DNA of 64,000 bases from Pseudalkalibacillus sp. SCS-8 (GTDB taxonomy: Bacteria; Bacillota; Bacilli; Bacillales; Fictibacillaceae): assembly GCF_040126055.1 (NCBI RefSeq), contig NZ_CP143541.1, positions 1,860,001-1,924,000 on the forward strand. The letters run 5' to 3'. Made by a program: the position numbers and the translations under genes. Of the stretch, positions 49,231 to 57,783 are shown piece by piece. The notes under the pieces were generated by a model. That model did no database searches, was not told the DNA's origin, and saw nothing but the letters and a program-made list of their open reading frames with translations. The stretch's first letter is position 1; each line of letters opens with the position of its first letter.

Positions 49231-50469
49231 ATGAAGTTTAAACTTACAGCATTCATCATTCTTTTATCAATGGGTCTGGCTGCTTGTAATTCCAGCAGTA
49301 GTAATGGTGAAGGACAAACCTCGGAAGTACTCGATAAAGAGTGGAACCAAATAGAAAAAGAAGCCGAAGGTTCGACAGTCAACCTTTTCATGTGGGGCGG
49401 GGATAATGGCATCAACCGTTATATTGATGACTGGGTAGCCCCAAGGCTGAAAGAAGAATATGGTGTTACGTTGAAAAGACGTCCTATGGACACAAATGAA
49501 TTCATCCAAAAGCTTCAAACCGAAAAGAAGGCAGGTAAAGCTGAAGGTACGATTGACATCATATGGATCAATGGGGAGAATTTCAAAAACGCAAAAGAGA
49601 ATGGGTTATTGATTGGCTCATTCGCATCAAAGCTTCCGAATAACAAGAAATACATCGACCCGAATAAAAATTTCACAAAATCAGATATGGGTACGGAAAT
49701 CGAGGGCATGGAAGCACCTTGGGGAAATGTACAGTTCGTCATGTGGTATGATGCGGCAAAGGTTGAAAATCCACCGAAAAACACAGAAGAATTAAAAGCA
49801 TTCGCAGAAAAAAATCCTGGCAAATTCACTTATCCTAACCCAAAAGACTTCACTGGAAATGCATTCCTTAGACACGTTTTATACGAAAAAACCGGGAAGG
49901 ACAAGATGCTTAACGAAAAAGGAGATCCCTCTTGGCTTGATGCAAAGGATGACGCATTCTGGGACTATCTAAAGGAAATTTCACCGAATTTATGGAGAAA
50001 AGGAAAGACCTATCCGGAATCGTTGACTCAGTTAGACCAACTGTATAGTAAAGGAGAAGTGTGGTTCACGTTCGGTTTCAATGAAGCCCGAGGTGAAGGC
50101 TTGATTAAGGATGGGGTTTTCCCTGAGACGACGAAATCGTATGTATTGGATGTGGGGTCAATCGGCAACACCCATTACTTGAGTATACCATTCAACAGTC
50201 CAAATCCTGCTGGTGCTATGGTTGCCATCAATTTCATGGAATCACCTGATGCACAATTGGCTAAAATGGATCCTTCCATGTGGGGCGAAGGAATGGTCCT
50301 GGATACTGAAAGATTACCTGATGATCTTCAATCCGATTTACAAGCTCTTGACCGTGGAAAGGCGGTCCTTTCAACCAATGAGCTAGAAGAAGCTTATTTA
50401 CCTGAATTGAATTCTACGTATATTGATTGGATCAAGGAGCATTGGCTGAATGAAGTTGTTAAGAAATAA
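49231..50469 (+). CDS. ynjB: YnjB-type ABC transporter substrate-binding lipoprotein
   Basis: A 412-residue extracellular solute-binding protein of the YnjB (COG4134) group. The lipobox LAAC gives a mature Cys20. VNLFMWGGDNGINRYIDDWV, IDIIWINGENFKNAKENGLL and GMEAPWGNVQFVMWYDAAKV are typical of the family. It is the binding component of the importer encoded by the next three genes. The substrate of YnjBCD has not been established to my knowledge. The gene end overlaps the permease gene by 20 nt. Confidence 0.9.
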   Translation: MKFKLTAFIILLSMGLAACNSSSSNGEGQTSEVLDKEWNQIEKEAEGSTVNLFMWGGDNGINRYIDDWVAPRLKEEYGVTLKRRPMDTNEFIQKLQTEKKAGKAEGTIDIIWINGENFKNAKENGLLIGSFASKLPNNKKYIDPNKNFTKSDMGTEIEGMEAPWGNVQFVMWYDAAKVENPPKNTEELKAFAEKNPGKFTYPNPKDFTGNAFLRHVLYEKTGKDKMLNEKGDPSWLDAKDDAFWDYLKEISPNLWRKGKTYPESLTQLDQLYSKGEVWFTFGFNEARGEGLIKDGVFPETTKSYVLDVGSIGNTHYLSIPFNSPNPAGAMVAINFMESPDAQLAKMDPSMWGEGMVLDTERLPDDLQSDLQALDRGKAVLSTNELEEAYLPELNSTYIDWIKEHWLNEVVKK

Positions 50470-51316
50470 AAAGGTGCGTCCTTACTTGCACATTGCACCA
50501 GCATTTCTAATGATTGCTGGACTGCTTGGATATGGAGTAATCAATGGAATTTTGGAAAGCCTGCAAATGGACCTTTCATGGTCGAATGAAGCATATCGAT
50601 TCCTGTTCGTGGAAAGTACATTTTGGACGTCGCTTTGGTATACCTTTTATATTACGCTCATTTCAACTCTGATCGCTTTGATGATCGGTTTTGGTATCAC
50701 ACATTTTCTTTTCCCCTATCTTGTTAAGGACCGGTGGAAAGCAATCATTTGGGTACCGATGCTTTTCCCACACTTCGCAGCAGGTTATTTGATTGTCCTT
50801 TTATTTTCAGATAGCGGCTGGATATCAGGGCTGTCTTATAAGGCTGGTTTCATTTCAGGACTTGAGGAATTCCCAAACCTGGTAAACGACTCGATGGGAA
50901 TCGGCATCATCTTAACGTATGTATGGAAGGAGATCCCCTTCGTCGTCCTGATGCTGTTACCCGTCTATGTCCAGATGGATAGCAGATTGAAAGACGTCGT
51001 TCGTACGTTAGGGGGGAAGAAACGGAATGAATTTTTAACAGCACAGTGGCCATTTCTTTGGCCGACGATTATCGAAATTGCGATCATCTTGTTTGCGTTC
51101 ATCTTTGCGGCGTTCGAAGTCCCATATTTGTTAGGTGTAACGTTCCCTCAGATGACACCCGTGTTAGCTTTTGAATGGTTTTTCGAAGGGAACTGGGAAC
51201 AAAGACCACTCGCGTTTGCAGCAATGGTCGTTGTGACACTCATCATCATTTCGTTTACCATTCTCATCTATTCAACCACTCAAAAATACCGACACCGTTT
51301 GATGAGAGGAAGTTAA
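50450..51316 (+). CDS. ABC transporter permease, N-terminal half of YnjC
   Basis: A 288-residue permease with six membrane segments and an EAA-type loop near VRTLGGKKRNEFLTAQWPFL. It corresponds to the first half of E. coli YnjC, which is a single fused permease of two such domains. The second half is the next gene, 3 nt downstream. The start overlaps the end of ynjB, indicating coupling. Confidence 0.87.
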   Translation: MKLLRNKKVRPYLHIAPAFLMIAGLLGYGVINGILESLQMDLSWSNEAYRFLFVESTFWTSLWYTFYITLISTLIALMIGFGITHFLFPYLVKDRWKAIIWVPMLFPHFAAGYLIVLLFSDSGWISGLSYKAGFISGLEEFPNLVNDSMGIGIILTYVWKEIPFVVLMLLPVYVQMDSRLKDVVRTLGGKKRNEFLTAQWPFLWPTIIEIAIILFAFIFAAFEVPYLLGVTFPQMTPVLAFEWFFEGNWEQRPLAFAAMVVVTLIIISFTILIYSTTQKYRHRLMRGS

Positions 51317-51318
51317 CC

Positions 51319-52113
51319 ATGCTTAGGAATCTATTGAAAAAATCGTTGATGGTTTCCGCAGTTATCCTGACAGTAGGACCTGTTATACTCGTTATGCTGC
51401 AAAGTATATCATTCCGATGGAAATGGCCTGACATCATTCCTCAACAATTTGGGTTAAGAGCATGGCAAGGCGTATTTCGTGATCCGAATCTTTTACAAGC
51501 ATTAACCTATTCGATGATCATTACTGGTGCGGTCGTCATGTTGACGATGATCATCAGTATGCCAGCTGCTAGAGCACTCGCTTTTGAACAATTTAAAGGG
51601 AAAACCGTCATTGAGACGGTCCTTATGCTCCCATTATTAATCCCTTTGCTATTCATTGTGATGGGCATACATTTAACGATGATTCGACTCAATCTCGCAG
51701 ACACGATTATCGGTGTTGTCATTGTTCATTTATTACCTGCGGTTCCTTATGCAATTCGAATCTTGCGAACAGGTTATGAACGTATCGGAACACGTTGGTA
51801 CGAACAAGCGACCGTATTGGGCGCGAGCCGGTTCAAACAATTTTGGACGATCACTGTACCGATGTTGATGCCGAGTATACGAAGTGCGATTGTACTCACA
51901 GTCGTCATCACACTCAGCCAGTATGCTTTGACCGCAATAATTGGAGGAGGTATCATCACAACACTACCGATGATTTATTACCCTTATTTCAACAGCGCTG
52001 ACCAATCGATCATGGCTGCTTTCACCTTATTGTTTGCTGTGTTGCCAATCCTGTTTTGGTTTGGAATCGAATTGGTTTGCAAAAGCATAACAACGATGAT
52101 CAGACAACCTTGA
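51319..52113 (+). CDS. ABC transporter permease, C-terminal half of YnjC
   Basis: A 264-residue permease with six membrane segments and a clear EAA loop, WYEQATVLGASRFKQFWTIT followed by VPMLMPS. It forms the second half of the YnjC-type channel. The start is ATG 51319 directly after the stop of the first permease gene; the in-frame region upstream (from 51175) is a shadow of that gene. Confidence 0.87.
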   Translation: MLRNLLKKSLMVSAVILTVGPVILVMLQSISFRWKWPDIIPQQFGLRAWQGVFRDPNLLQALTYSMIITGAVVMLTMIISMPAARALAFEQFKGKTVIETVLMLPLLIPLLFIVMGIHLTMIRLNLADTIIGVVIVHLLPAVPYAIRILRTGYERIGTRWYEQATVLGASRFKQFWTITVPMLMPSIRSAIVLTVVITLSQYALTAIIGGGIITTLPMIYYPYFNSADQSIMAAFTLLFAVLPILFWFGIELVCKSITTMIRQP

Positions 52114-52132
52114 TGGAAAGGATATCGGATTT

Positions 52133-53140
52133 ATGAAGAATTTCATTGAATTGCAAAACATTACAAAAAGATATAGCGACCAAAAGATCGTCTTGAACGA
52201 TATCTCTCTATCGATAAAAAAGGGTGAAATCTTAAGTGTAGTAGGACCTTCCGGATGTGGAAAATCGACATTGCTCAGGTGTATTGCTGGTCTTGAGGAT
52301 CATGAGGGCACTATTAAAATGGAAAATACTGAACGGTCAGCACATGGTACGGAACAACGAACAATCGTCCTTATGTTTCAGGATTCACTCCTTTTTCCAC
52401 ACATGAATGTATTGGAAAACGTAACGTACGGATTAAAAATGAAAAAAATACCAAAAAAGGCACGTATTCGATGTGCTCTTGAAATGCTTGAAAAAGTGGA
52501 AATGGAAGATCATCTTAAGAAGTTCCCTTATGAACTATCCGGGGGCCAGCAGCAACGTGTCGCATTAGCCAGAGCTCTTGTCACAAAACCTGATTTACTT
52601 CTATTGGATGAACCATTCAGTAGTCTAGATCAGTCCCTTCGTCTTGAGTTAAGGCAGTACGTGAGAAACGTTCTCTTGGAAGAAGGGGTAACTGCTCTTT
52701 TCATCACTCATGATATTGAAGAGGCGTCATTCATGGGCAATCGTTTGGCAGTGATGGGAAAAGGCAGCATTCAACAAATCGGTGACCCTATCAATCTTTC
52801 TTTAAAACCTGTTAACTCGTTTGTTGCGCGATTCTTTTCAGATGGTCTATTAGTTGAAAATGGATTCATCCCAACACGTGCATTAAGCGTCAAGCCTTCA
52901 ATAACCGGCAAATCGGAGTTTCAACTAGAAGGGGTAGTTAAGAATTCAAGCCTGGAATATGGGCAAACAATCTATCATATCTACATCCCTAAGATAAATC
53001 AGATGATAAGCCTCCCTTCAACGAATTATCATTTCTCAAAGGGAGATCCAATTTTGTTGAATTATACGGAGGAAAGCATTCATTACTTTAATGAACTAAC
53101 AACGGAAGGGGGAGAGAAGGACAATGAAAACCTTGCTTAA
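52133..53140 (+). CDS. ynjD: YnjD-type ABC transporter ATP-binding protein
   Basis: A 335-residue ATPase of the importer. Walker A is VVGPSGCGKSTLLRC, Q-loop VLMFQDSLLFPHM, signature LSGGQQQRVALARALVT, Walker B DLLLLDEPFSSLDQ and switch His FITHDIEEASF. A C-terminal TOBE-like domain of about 90 residues (VVKNSSLEYGQTIYHIYIPK) is present, which E. coli YnjD (about 217 residues) lacks. The gene overlaps the TVP38 gene by 17 nt. Confidence 0.92.
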   Translation: MKNFIELQNITKRYSDQKIVLNDISLSIKKGEILSVVGPSGCGKSTLLRCIAGLEDHEGTIKMENTERSAHGTEQRTIVLMFQDSLLFPHMNVLENVTYGLKMKKIPKKARIRCALEMLEKVEMEDHLKKFPYELSGGQQQRVALARALVTKPDLLLLDEPFSSLDQSLRLELRQYVRNVLLEEGVTALFITHDIEEASFMGNRLAVMGKGSIQQIGDPINLSLKPVNSFVARFFSDGLLVENGFIPTRALSVKPSITGKSEFQLEGVVKNSSLEYGQTIYHIYIPKINQMISLPSTNYHFSKGDPILLNYTEESIHYFNELTTEGGEKDNENLA

Positions 53141-53807
53141 CAACAAATGGGTAAAATGGACATTGATTTCTGCTTTTATTCTTTTTGCCATCTGGTTCAG
53201 TACCACTCAATTGGATTTGAATGCTAATGAAATTCGAGATTGGATCATCGGTTTCGGCGTTTTTGCGCCGCTCATCTATATGATTTTATATACCGTCCGG
53301 CCATTGATTTTCTTTCCTGCTTCAGTCCTATCTATCACTGGTGGACTGGCATTCGGTCCGTTGTTCGGTACGATTTACACGGTACTCGGAGCCACAGCAG
53401 GGGCGATATTATCCTTCATCGTCGCTCGGAAACTCGGAAAAAATATTGCGAATAAAGAATGGAAAGGGAAAGGACGGGCGATCCAGTCTCAACTAGAGAA
53501 AAATGGATTTTTCTACGTTCTCTTGTTCAGGTTCATCCCTTTGTTCAACTTCGATTTGATTAGCTATACCGCCGGAGTTTCAAAGGTCCGTTTCAGAGAC
53601 TTCTTTCTGGGAACATTAATAGGGATTATTCCTGGTACGTTCGCTTACAACTTTCTCGGTAGTAGTTTGGTGTCAGGAGACCCGAAAATCATCCTCTTTG
53701 CCGTCATCGTGTTCGCAGCATTATCCTTGATTCCGATGTGGGTCAGGAACAAATGGGTGAAGAGACAAGAAGTCAAGGAAGGAGTGCTTGATGATGAGAC
53801 CATATGA
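53124..53807 (+). CDS. TVP38/TMEM64 family membrane protein (YdjX/YdjZ type)
   Basis: A 227-residue DedA-related membrane protein. The core signature GGLAFGPLFGTIYTVLGATA and FRFIPLFNFDLISYTAGVSK defines the SNARE-associated/VTT domain. It lies between the ABC ATPase and flavoprotein genes with overlaps on both sides (17 nt each), so the three are made together. In E. coli YdjX and YdjZ occupy the same conserved neighbourhood. VTT proteins are lipid scramblases or transport proteins; the substrate here is unknown. Confidence 0.9.
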   Translation: MKTLLNNKWVKWTLISAFILFAIWFSTTQLDLNANEIRDWIIGFGVFAPLIYMILYTVRPLIFFPASVLSITGGLAFGPLFGTIYTVLGATAGAILSFIVARKLGKNIANKEWKGKGRAIQSQLEKNGFFYVLLFRFIPLFNFDLISYTAGVSKVRFRDFFLGTLIGIIPGTFAYNFLGSSLVSGDPKIILFAVIVFAALSLIPMWVRNKWVKRQEVKEGVLDDETI

Positions 53808-55227
53808 TTTGATTGTTATTGGAGGAGGTGCTGGAGGACTGACCGTCGCAGCAGGTGCAGCGAGCCTCGGAGCTCAGGTTGCTCTGATTGAAAAGAATGA
53901 GCTGCTCGGTGGAGATTGCCTCCATTATGGCTGTGTACCTTCAAAAGCACTCATCAAAAGCGCAAAAGAAGTCTATACCGCTCAAAAGGCAGCGGAAGAA
54001 TTCGGTTTAAAAATAAATGGTCAACCAGATATAACAGTCGCAATGGAACGAGTCAAGGCAGCAATTTCAGGTCTTCAGCATCATGACAGCCATGAACGGT
54101 TCGAATCGTTAGGTGTGGATATCTTTTCGGAACGTACAGGCCGTTTCGTTAATCCCGAACAGCTTAAATTGGATAATGGGAAGATTTTAAAAGGAAAACG
54201 GTTCGTTATTGCTACTGGATCCAGACCTTTCATCCCACCGATCGAGGGGATTGAAGAAGTCGATTACCTCACGAACGAAACGATATTCAACTTGAAAGAA
54301 TTGCCAAAACGGCTCGTTGTCATCGGAGGTGGCGCCATAGGACTCGAAATGGCTCAATCCCTTGCACGATTCGGATCGGACGTTACGGTTGTCGAAACAT
54401 CCGAAACTTTATTCGGGCGTGAAGACGAAGAAATGATTCCAATCATCACGAACGAACTCCAAAAAGAGCTTCATTTCACCTTCAATTCGATGGCGAAAAG
54501 TGTACGTATGACGGAAAATGGGACAAAGCTCCTTACCATTGAAAAAGAAGGGAATACCTTCGATCTCGAAGCGGACGACATACTAATTGCAACTGGTCGA
54601 AAACCAAATACAGACAACCTTGGACTTGAAGAGATCGGAGTCAAACTTGATAAAGGCCACGTCGTCGTAAATGACCACTTGCAGACCACAGTTCCGAATA
54701 TTTTTGCAGTAGGGGATACCAATGGGAAATACCCCTTCACCCATGCGGCAGGAATGGAGGGTAAACTAGTTGTACGGAATGCCCTGATCGGATTTAAGGG
54801 GAAGATCAATTATGATAACCTTCCTTGGGTCACGTATACCGATCCAGAGGTTTATCATCTTGGAATGACGGAAAAAGAAGCCATGGACAAGTACGGGGAT
54901 TCAATAAAAGTTTTTAAAGTGGAAAATAAAGAGGTCGATCGCTTCGCTACTGACAGGGATGAAGTTGGTCTAGTGAAAGTCATTACGACTCAAAAAGGGG
55001 AAATACTTGGCGCCCATGCGGTAGGACGGAATGCCGGTGATTGGATGCAAGAGATTGTATTTGCAAAGACTCAAGGGCATAAAATCGGAGACCTTTCAAA
55101 TGTCATCCATCCGTATCCGACACACGGTGCAATACTAGAAAATACAGCAAACCAGTATTGGAGAGAGAAACTGTTTGAAGGTGTCCTACCAAAGGTAACA
55201 GAGAAGTATATACAGTATTTCAGATAA
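53791..55227 (+). CDS. FAD-dependent disulfide oxidoreductase (mercuric reductase/dihydrolipoyl dehydrogenase type)
   Basis: A 478-residue class I pyridine-nucleotide disulfide reductase. FAD motif GGGAGGLTVAAGAASLGAQV, redox pair GGDCLHYGCVPSKA, NAD(P) motif VVIGGGAIGLEMAQSLARFG, FAD motif 2 NIFAVGDTNGKYPFTHAA, and the C-terminal His-Glu-like motif HPYPTHGAILE. It lacks the N-terminal metal-binding domain and C-terminal Cys pair of true MerA. It is linked to TVP38 genes in many bacteria. ATG 53791 follows AAGGAAGGAG. The partner substrate is unknown. Confidence 0.92.
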   Translation: MMRPYDLIVIGGGAGGLTVAAGAASLGAQVALIEKNELLGGDCLHYGCVPSKALIKSAKEVYTAQKAAEEFGLKINGQPDITVAMERVKAAISGLQHHDSHERFESLGVDIFSERTGRFVNPEQLKLDNGKILKGKRFVIATGSRPFIPPIEGIEEVDYLTNETIFNLKELPKRLVVIGGGAIGLEMAQSLARFGSDVTVVETSETLFGREDEEMIPIITNELQKELHFTFNSMAKSVRMTENGTKLLTIEKEGNTFDLEADDILIATGRKPNTDNLGLEEIGVKLDKGHVVVNDHLQTTVPNIFAVGDTNGKYPFTHAAGMEGKLVVRNALIGFKGKINYDNLPWVTYTDPEVYHLGMTEKEAMDKYGDSIKVFKVENKEVDRFATDRDEVGLVKVITTQKGEILGAHAVGRNAGDWMQEIVFAKTQGHKIGDLSNVIHPYPTHGAILENTANQYWREKLFEGVLPKVTEKYIQYFR

Positions 55228-55229
55228 AA

Positions 55230-55258
55230 GAAGGTGACCTCTTTGGTCACCTTCTTTG
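55230..55258. terminator. bidirectional terminator
   Basis: GAAGGTGACC / GGTCACCTTC stem between the convergent flavoprotein and crp-like genes. Confidence 0.88.
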
Positions 55259-55259
55259 G

Positions 55260-55937
55260 TTAGTCGAGTTCCTGCATCGCTTTGTCCGCATTGATTTTCA
55301 TAGACACGATGGTCTTTTTGATGATTCCTTCTTTTTTTAATTGACTAATGATCGCACTTACCGTTTCACGGCTTGAGCCGACCATGGTTGCAATATCATG
55401 ATGGGTGATTTTCACATCAATGGTCTGCCATTCTTTACTCCGTTTTCCAAACTTTTCACTTAACTTCAATAACAATGAGAGGACGCGATAACGGACGTCT
55501 CTTAACGCAATTTGTTCACTTACCTCATAAATATCCTTAAGTCGAGAGGAAAGAATTTCAATCAGTTTAATGGCAAGCTTTGGATTTTGTTCAATCAGAT
55601 TTTCAAACTCAGATTTCCCGATTACACAAAGATAGACATCGGACATTGCTTCTGCATAATCTTGTTCTTCCGTTAATGAAAAAGTAGCTGTTTCACCAAA
55701 GATATTACCGTCTCCTAGAATATCTACAGTGAATTGCTTCCCATTCTCGCTCATACGATAGAGACGTACTTGTCCTTTTTTCAATAAATATAAAGCTTGG
55801 ATGTTCGTTTCAGGAGTGAAGATCGTTGTACCTTTCTTCAAAGGCTGCATATCTGATATTCGATCGATTTCTTCTAATTCGTTCATCGGCATTTCTTCAA
55901 ATAAGTTGATTTGTGATAGGTATTTAAGCTTGTCCAT
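55260..55937 (-). CDS. Crp/Fnr family transcriptional regulator
   Basis: A 225-residue regulator. The N-terminal cyclic-nucleotide-binding fold is seen in NIQALYLLKKGQVRLYRMSE and GDGNIFGETATF; the arginine for cAMP phosphate is absent, so cAMP is unlikely. There is one cysteine only, so no Fe-S cluster of the Fnr kind. The C-terminal helix-turn-helix is THHDIATMVGSSRETVSAII with the recognition core SSRETV. Its own promoter has a Crp-type site with a perfect TATAAT 21 nt later, implying autoregulation. I infer it controls the surrounding ynj/TVP38 genes. Confidence 0.9.
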   Translation of the reverse strand: MDKLKYLSQINLFEEMPMNELEEIDRISDMQPLKKGTTIFTPETNIQALYLLKKGQVRLYRMSENGKQFTVDILGDGNIFGETATFSLTEEQDYAEAMSDVYLCVIGKSEFENLIEQNPKLAIKLIEILSSRLKDIYEVSEQIALRDVRYRVLSLLLKLSEKFGKRSKEWQTIDVKITHHDIATMVGSSRETVSAIISQLKKEGIIKKTIVSMKINADKAMQELD

Positions 55938-55965
55938 ATCAGTTATCCCTCCTATAGCTACTTCT

Positions 55966-56036
55966 ATTATAAATTGCTTGCACGCTCATAAAAGTAATAT
56001 ACCTTACATACTTTTCACATTTGATTAAGATAGTAT
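55966..56036. promoter_or_regulatory. divergent promoters sharing one Crp-type site (crp-like and grx-like genes)
   Basis: The site AGTAA-N6-TTACA lies at 55993-56008. On the minus strand TATAAT (55971-55966) follows after exactly 21 nt and drives the regulator gene. On the plus strand TAGTAT (56031-56036) follows after 22 nt and can drive the glutaredoxin-like gene. Confidence 0.6.
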
Positions 56037-56060
56037 GAGGATGAAGAGGAGGTTTGTGTC

Positions 56061-56345
56061 ATGTATGATACACCTGTACTTTATACGATTAATAGTTGCT
56101 CTCGATGTCAAATCGTAAAAAACCATTTACTATCAATGGATATCGATTTCAGCGAAGTGAATTTGTCCCAAACACCCGATCGACATCGGGATTTAAAAGC
56201 CTATATCGGTGAAGTTTATGTACCGCTTTTCATATATGGTAATCGTATCATTAAAGGTGATTGTCTAGAAGAAATTAATAAAATACTCATCCAAAGTGGT
56301 GATAGAATTGTCAAAAGCAACATTAAACCCGATTCAACATGTTGA
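56061..56345 (+). CDS. glutaredoxin-like protein
   Basis: A 94-residue protein with a glutaredoxin-type fold: LYTINSCSRCQIVKNHLLSM (CxxC as CSRC), IDFSEVNLSQTPDRHRDLKA and the cis-Pro region VYVPLFIYGNRIIKG. The C-terminus carries an extra Cys (PDSTC). It is divergent from the crp-like gene. It probably exchanges disulfides with a partner of the region, such as the AhpD-like or flavin protein; this is inference. Confidence 0.8.
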   Translation: MYDTPVLYTINSCSRCQIVKNHLLSMDIDFSEVNLSQTPDRHRDLKAYIGEVYVPLFIYGNRIIKGDCLEEINKILIQSGDRIVKSNIKPDSTC

Positions 56346-56446
56346 GTAGGTAATAACGGAGTTTACGAACCAGCCAAGAACGACAAGTAAATCAATACAA
56401 ATGAAAAACCAGGGTTTCAGATGGGGTAGTCTGTCTCCCTGATTTT

Positions 56447-57103
56447 TTATTTATTGAGCCATTTTTTCCGGAATACAAAGCCTATGATGGTCAGAATTCC
56501 AAGTATACCAATGATGATGAGCATTCTTTCATTGAACGTTTCAATCTCTTTCATATCGTGACCTAATACCGTATAAGCAATCGTTGCCGGCAGCATGCCT
56601 ATGCCGGTTGAAAGAAGAAAAGTTCTCATTTTCATTCCTGCAAGACCCGCTGCAAAGCTGATCAAATCAAAGGATACGACAGGAATTAAACGAGCGAAGA
56701 GAACAATCCAAAAGGCATATTTTCCATTGAGATGATCTAATTTATGGATCAGATGGCTATTCGACACTTTCTTTTTAACATATTCATACCCCAGCTTCTT
56801 TGCAAGGTAATAAGCGACTAGAGCTCCCAACATCGCACCCGTCCATGAGATGATCGTTCCCCAAAGCAATCCAAATAACAATCCGTTTGTACTCGTTACA
56901 AGAAAAGCAGGGATAGGCGCCGCAACTGCCTGAAATATCATCAATCCAATGCTTATAAGAGGTGCAAGAATCCCCCAAGATTGGACATAAACCACAACAT
57001 GGTCCAAGGAATCGCTTGTTAATAATCCGATTAAATCCTGCCCGTTATTAATAAGAAAAACTGTAAGGATAATAAAGAGAGCAATGGTTAGCGTTTTTTT
57101 CAC
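56447..57103 (-). CDS. second TVP38/TMEM64 family membrane protein
   Basis: A 218-residue VTT-domain protein: PIPAFLVTSTNGLLFGLLWG, TIISWTGAMLGALVAYYLAK, then FARLIPVVSFDLISFAAGLA. It is a paralogue of the product at 53124. The GTG at 57103 follows AGGAG with 8-nt spacing and places the first membrane helix at the N-terminus; ATG 57136 gives 11 more residues without a ribosome site. It follows the unknown gene at 57178 on the same strand, so they form an operon. Confidence 0.88.
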   Translation of the reverse strand: MKKTLTIALFIILTVFLINNGQDLIGLLTSDSLDHVVVYVQSWGILAPLISIGLMIFQAVAAPIPAFLVTSTNGLLFGLLWGTIISWTGAMLGALVAYYLAKKLGYEYVKKKVSNSHLIHKLDHLNGKYAFWIVLFARLIPVVSFDLISFAAGLAGMKMRTFLLSTGIGMLPATIAYTVLGHDMKEIETFNERMLIIIGILGILTIIGFVFRKKWLNK

Positions 57104-57177
57104 TATGAAGACTCCTAAAAGATAATTGCTCTCCATTATACTGCTTCTCCTGGTAAAAGACGAATAAACTGGATCTT

Positions 57178-57699
57178 TTAGAAAATTGAAATATCCGCAT
57201 CAGCAGTATTCGTTTGTTTCGGAAATAGAAGTCTTTCTGTATAGGCTGAACTTTGATCCCCTTTATTGTAAGCATTGGCGATCTTACCATAAAATGCTCT
57301 TGCTTCTCGTACGGTTCGTTTTCCGGTCACGATATCATGCACAAGATTCAACGTCAGGATATTCATTGCTTCATTATGACACTTGACCGAAACTTCTCCT
57401 TTTGTCCGGTCTGGATACACACTCCCATCAAAGGTGGCAATTTCATCATAGAGATCAATTGGAATTTTGTAACTGATCGTTTGTTCTAAAAAGTCCTTGT
57501 GAGGAGTAGGGAAATCATGAGCAACGGACTCTCGGAACAACATGATATTATTCCATGGTCCTCGATGGAACCAAATGAGAGCACTCGTCGTATATTCATC
57601 TGGCATTCCGTATTTTTGTATCAGTTCATAACCGACGTGTCGTTGTGGTTCAGGCCAGTATCCTAACAGTCTCATGATGGTGTAGTAATATTGATGCAT
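57178..57699 (-). CDS. conserved hypothetical protein next to TVP38
   Basis: A 173-residue soluble protein: MRLLGYWPEPQRHVGYELIQ, ALIWFHRGPWNNIMLFRESV, AHDFPTPHKDFLEQTISYKI and VKCHNEAMNILTLNLVHDIV. Conserved-looking His, Trp and Cys residues could bind metal or cofactor, but I recognise no family. A GGAGGA ribosome site precedes two ATGs. Its upstream region holds a perfect Crp-type palindrome, and it is likely cotranscribed with the second TVP38 gene. Confidence 0.68.
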   Translation of the reverse strand: MHQYYYTIMRLLGYWPEPQRHVGYELIQKYGMPDEYTTSALIWFHRGPWNNIMLFRESVAHDFPTPHKDFLEQTISYKIPIDLYDEIATFDGSVYPDRTKGEVSVKCHNEAMNILTLNLVHDIVTGKRTVREARAFYGKIANAYNKGDQSSAYTERLLFPKQTNTADADISIF

Positions 57700-57783
57700 C
57701 ATGTTCCTCCTGTGGGTAGTTAGATGCTGTAAGTATATGAAATGAAGTCACAAATTGTGCGAATGCCTATTCTGACTTTCCTT

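Noticed and set aside
56343-56397. Possible second selenocysteine: the glutaredoxin-like gene ends Cys-TGA and the frame stays open for 15 codons
   Set aside because: No hairpin with the needed loop and distance was found, the extension has no family resemblance, and 15 open codons are easily due to chance.
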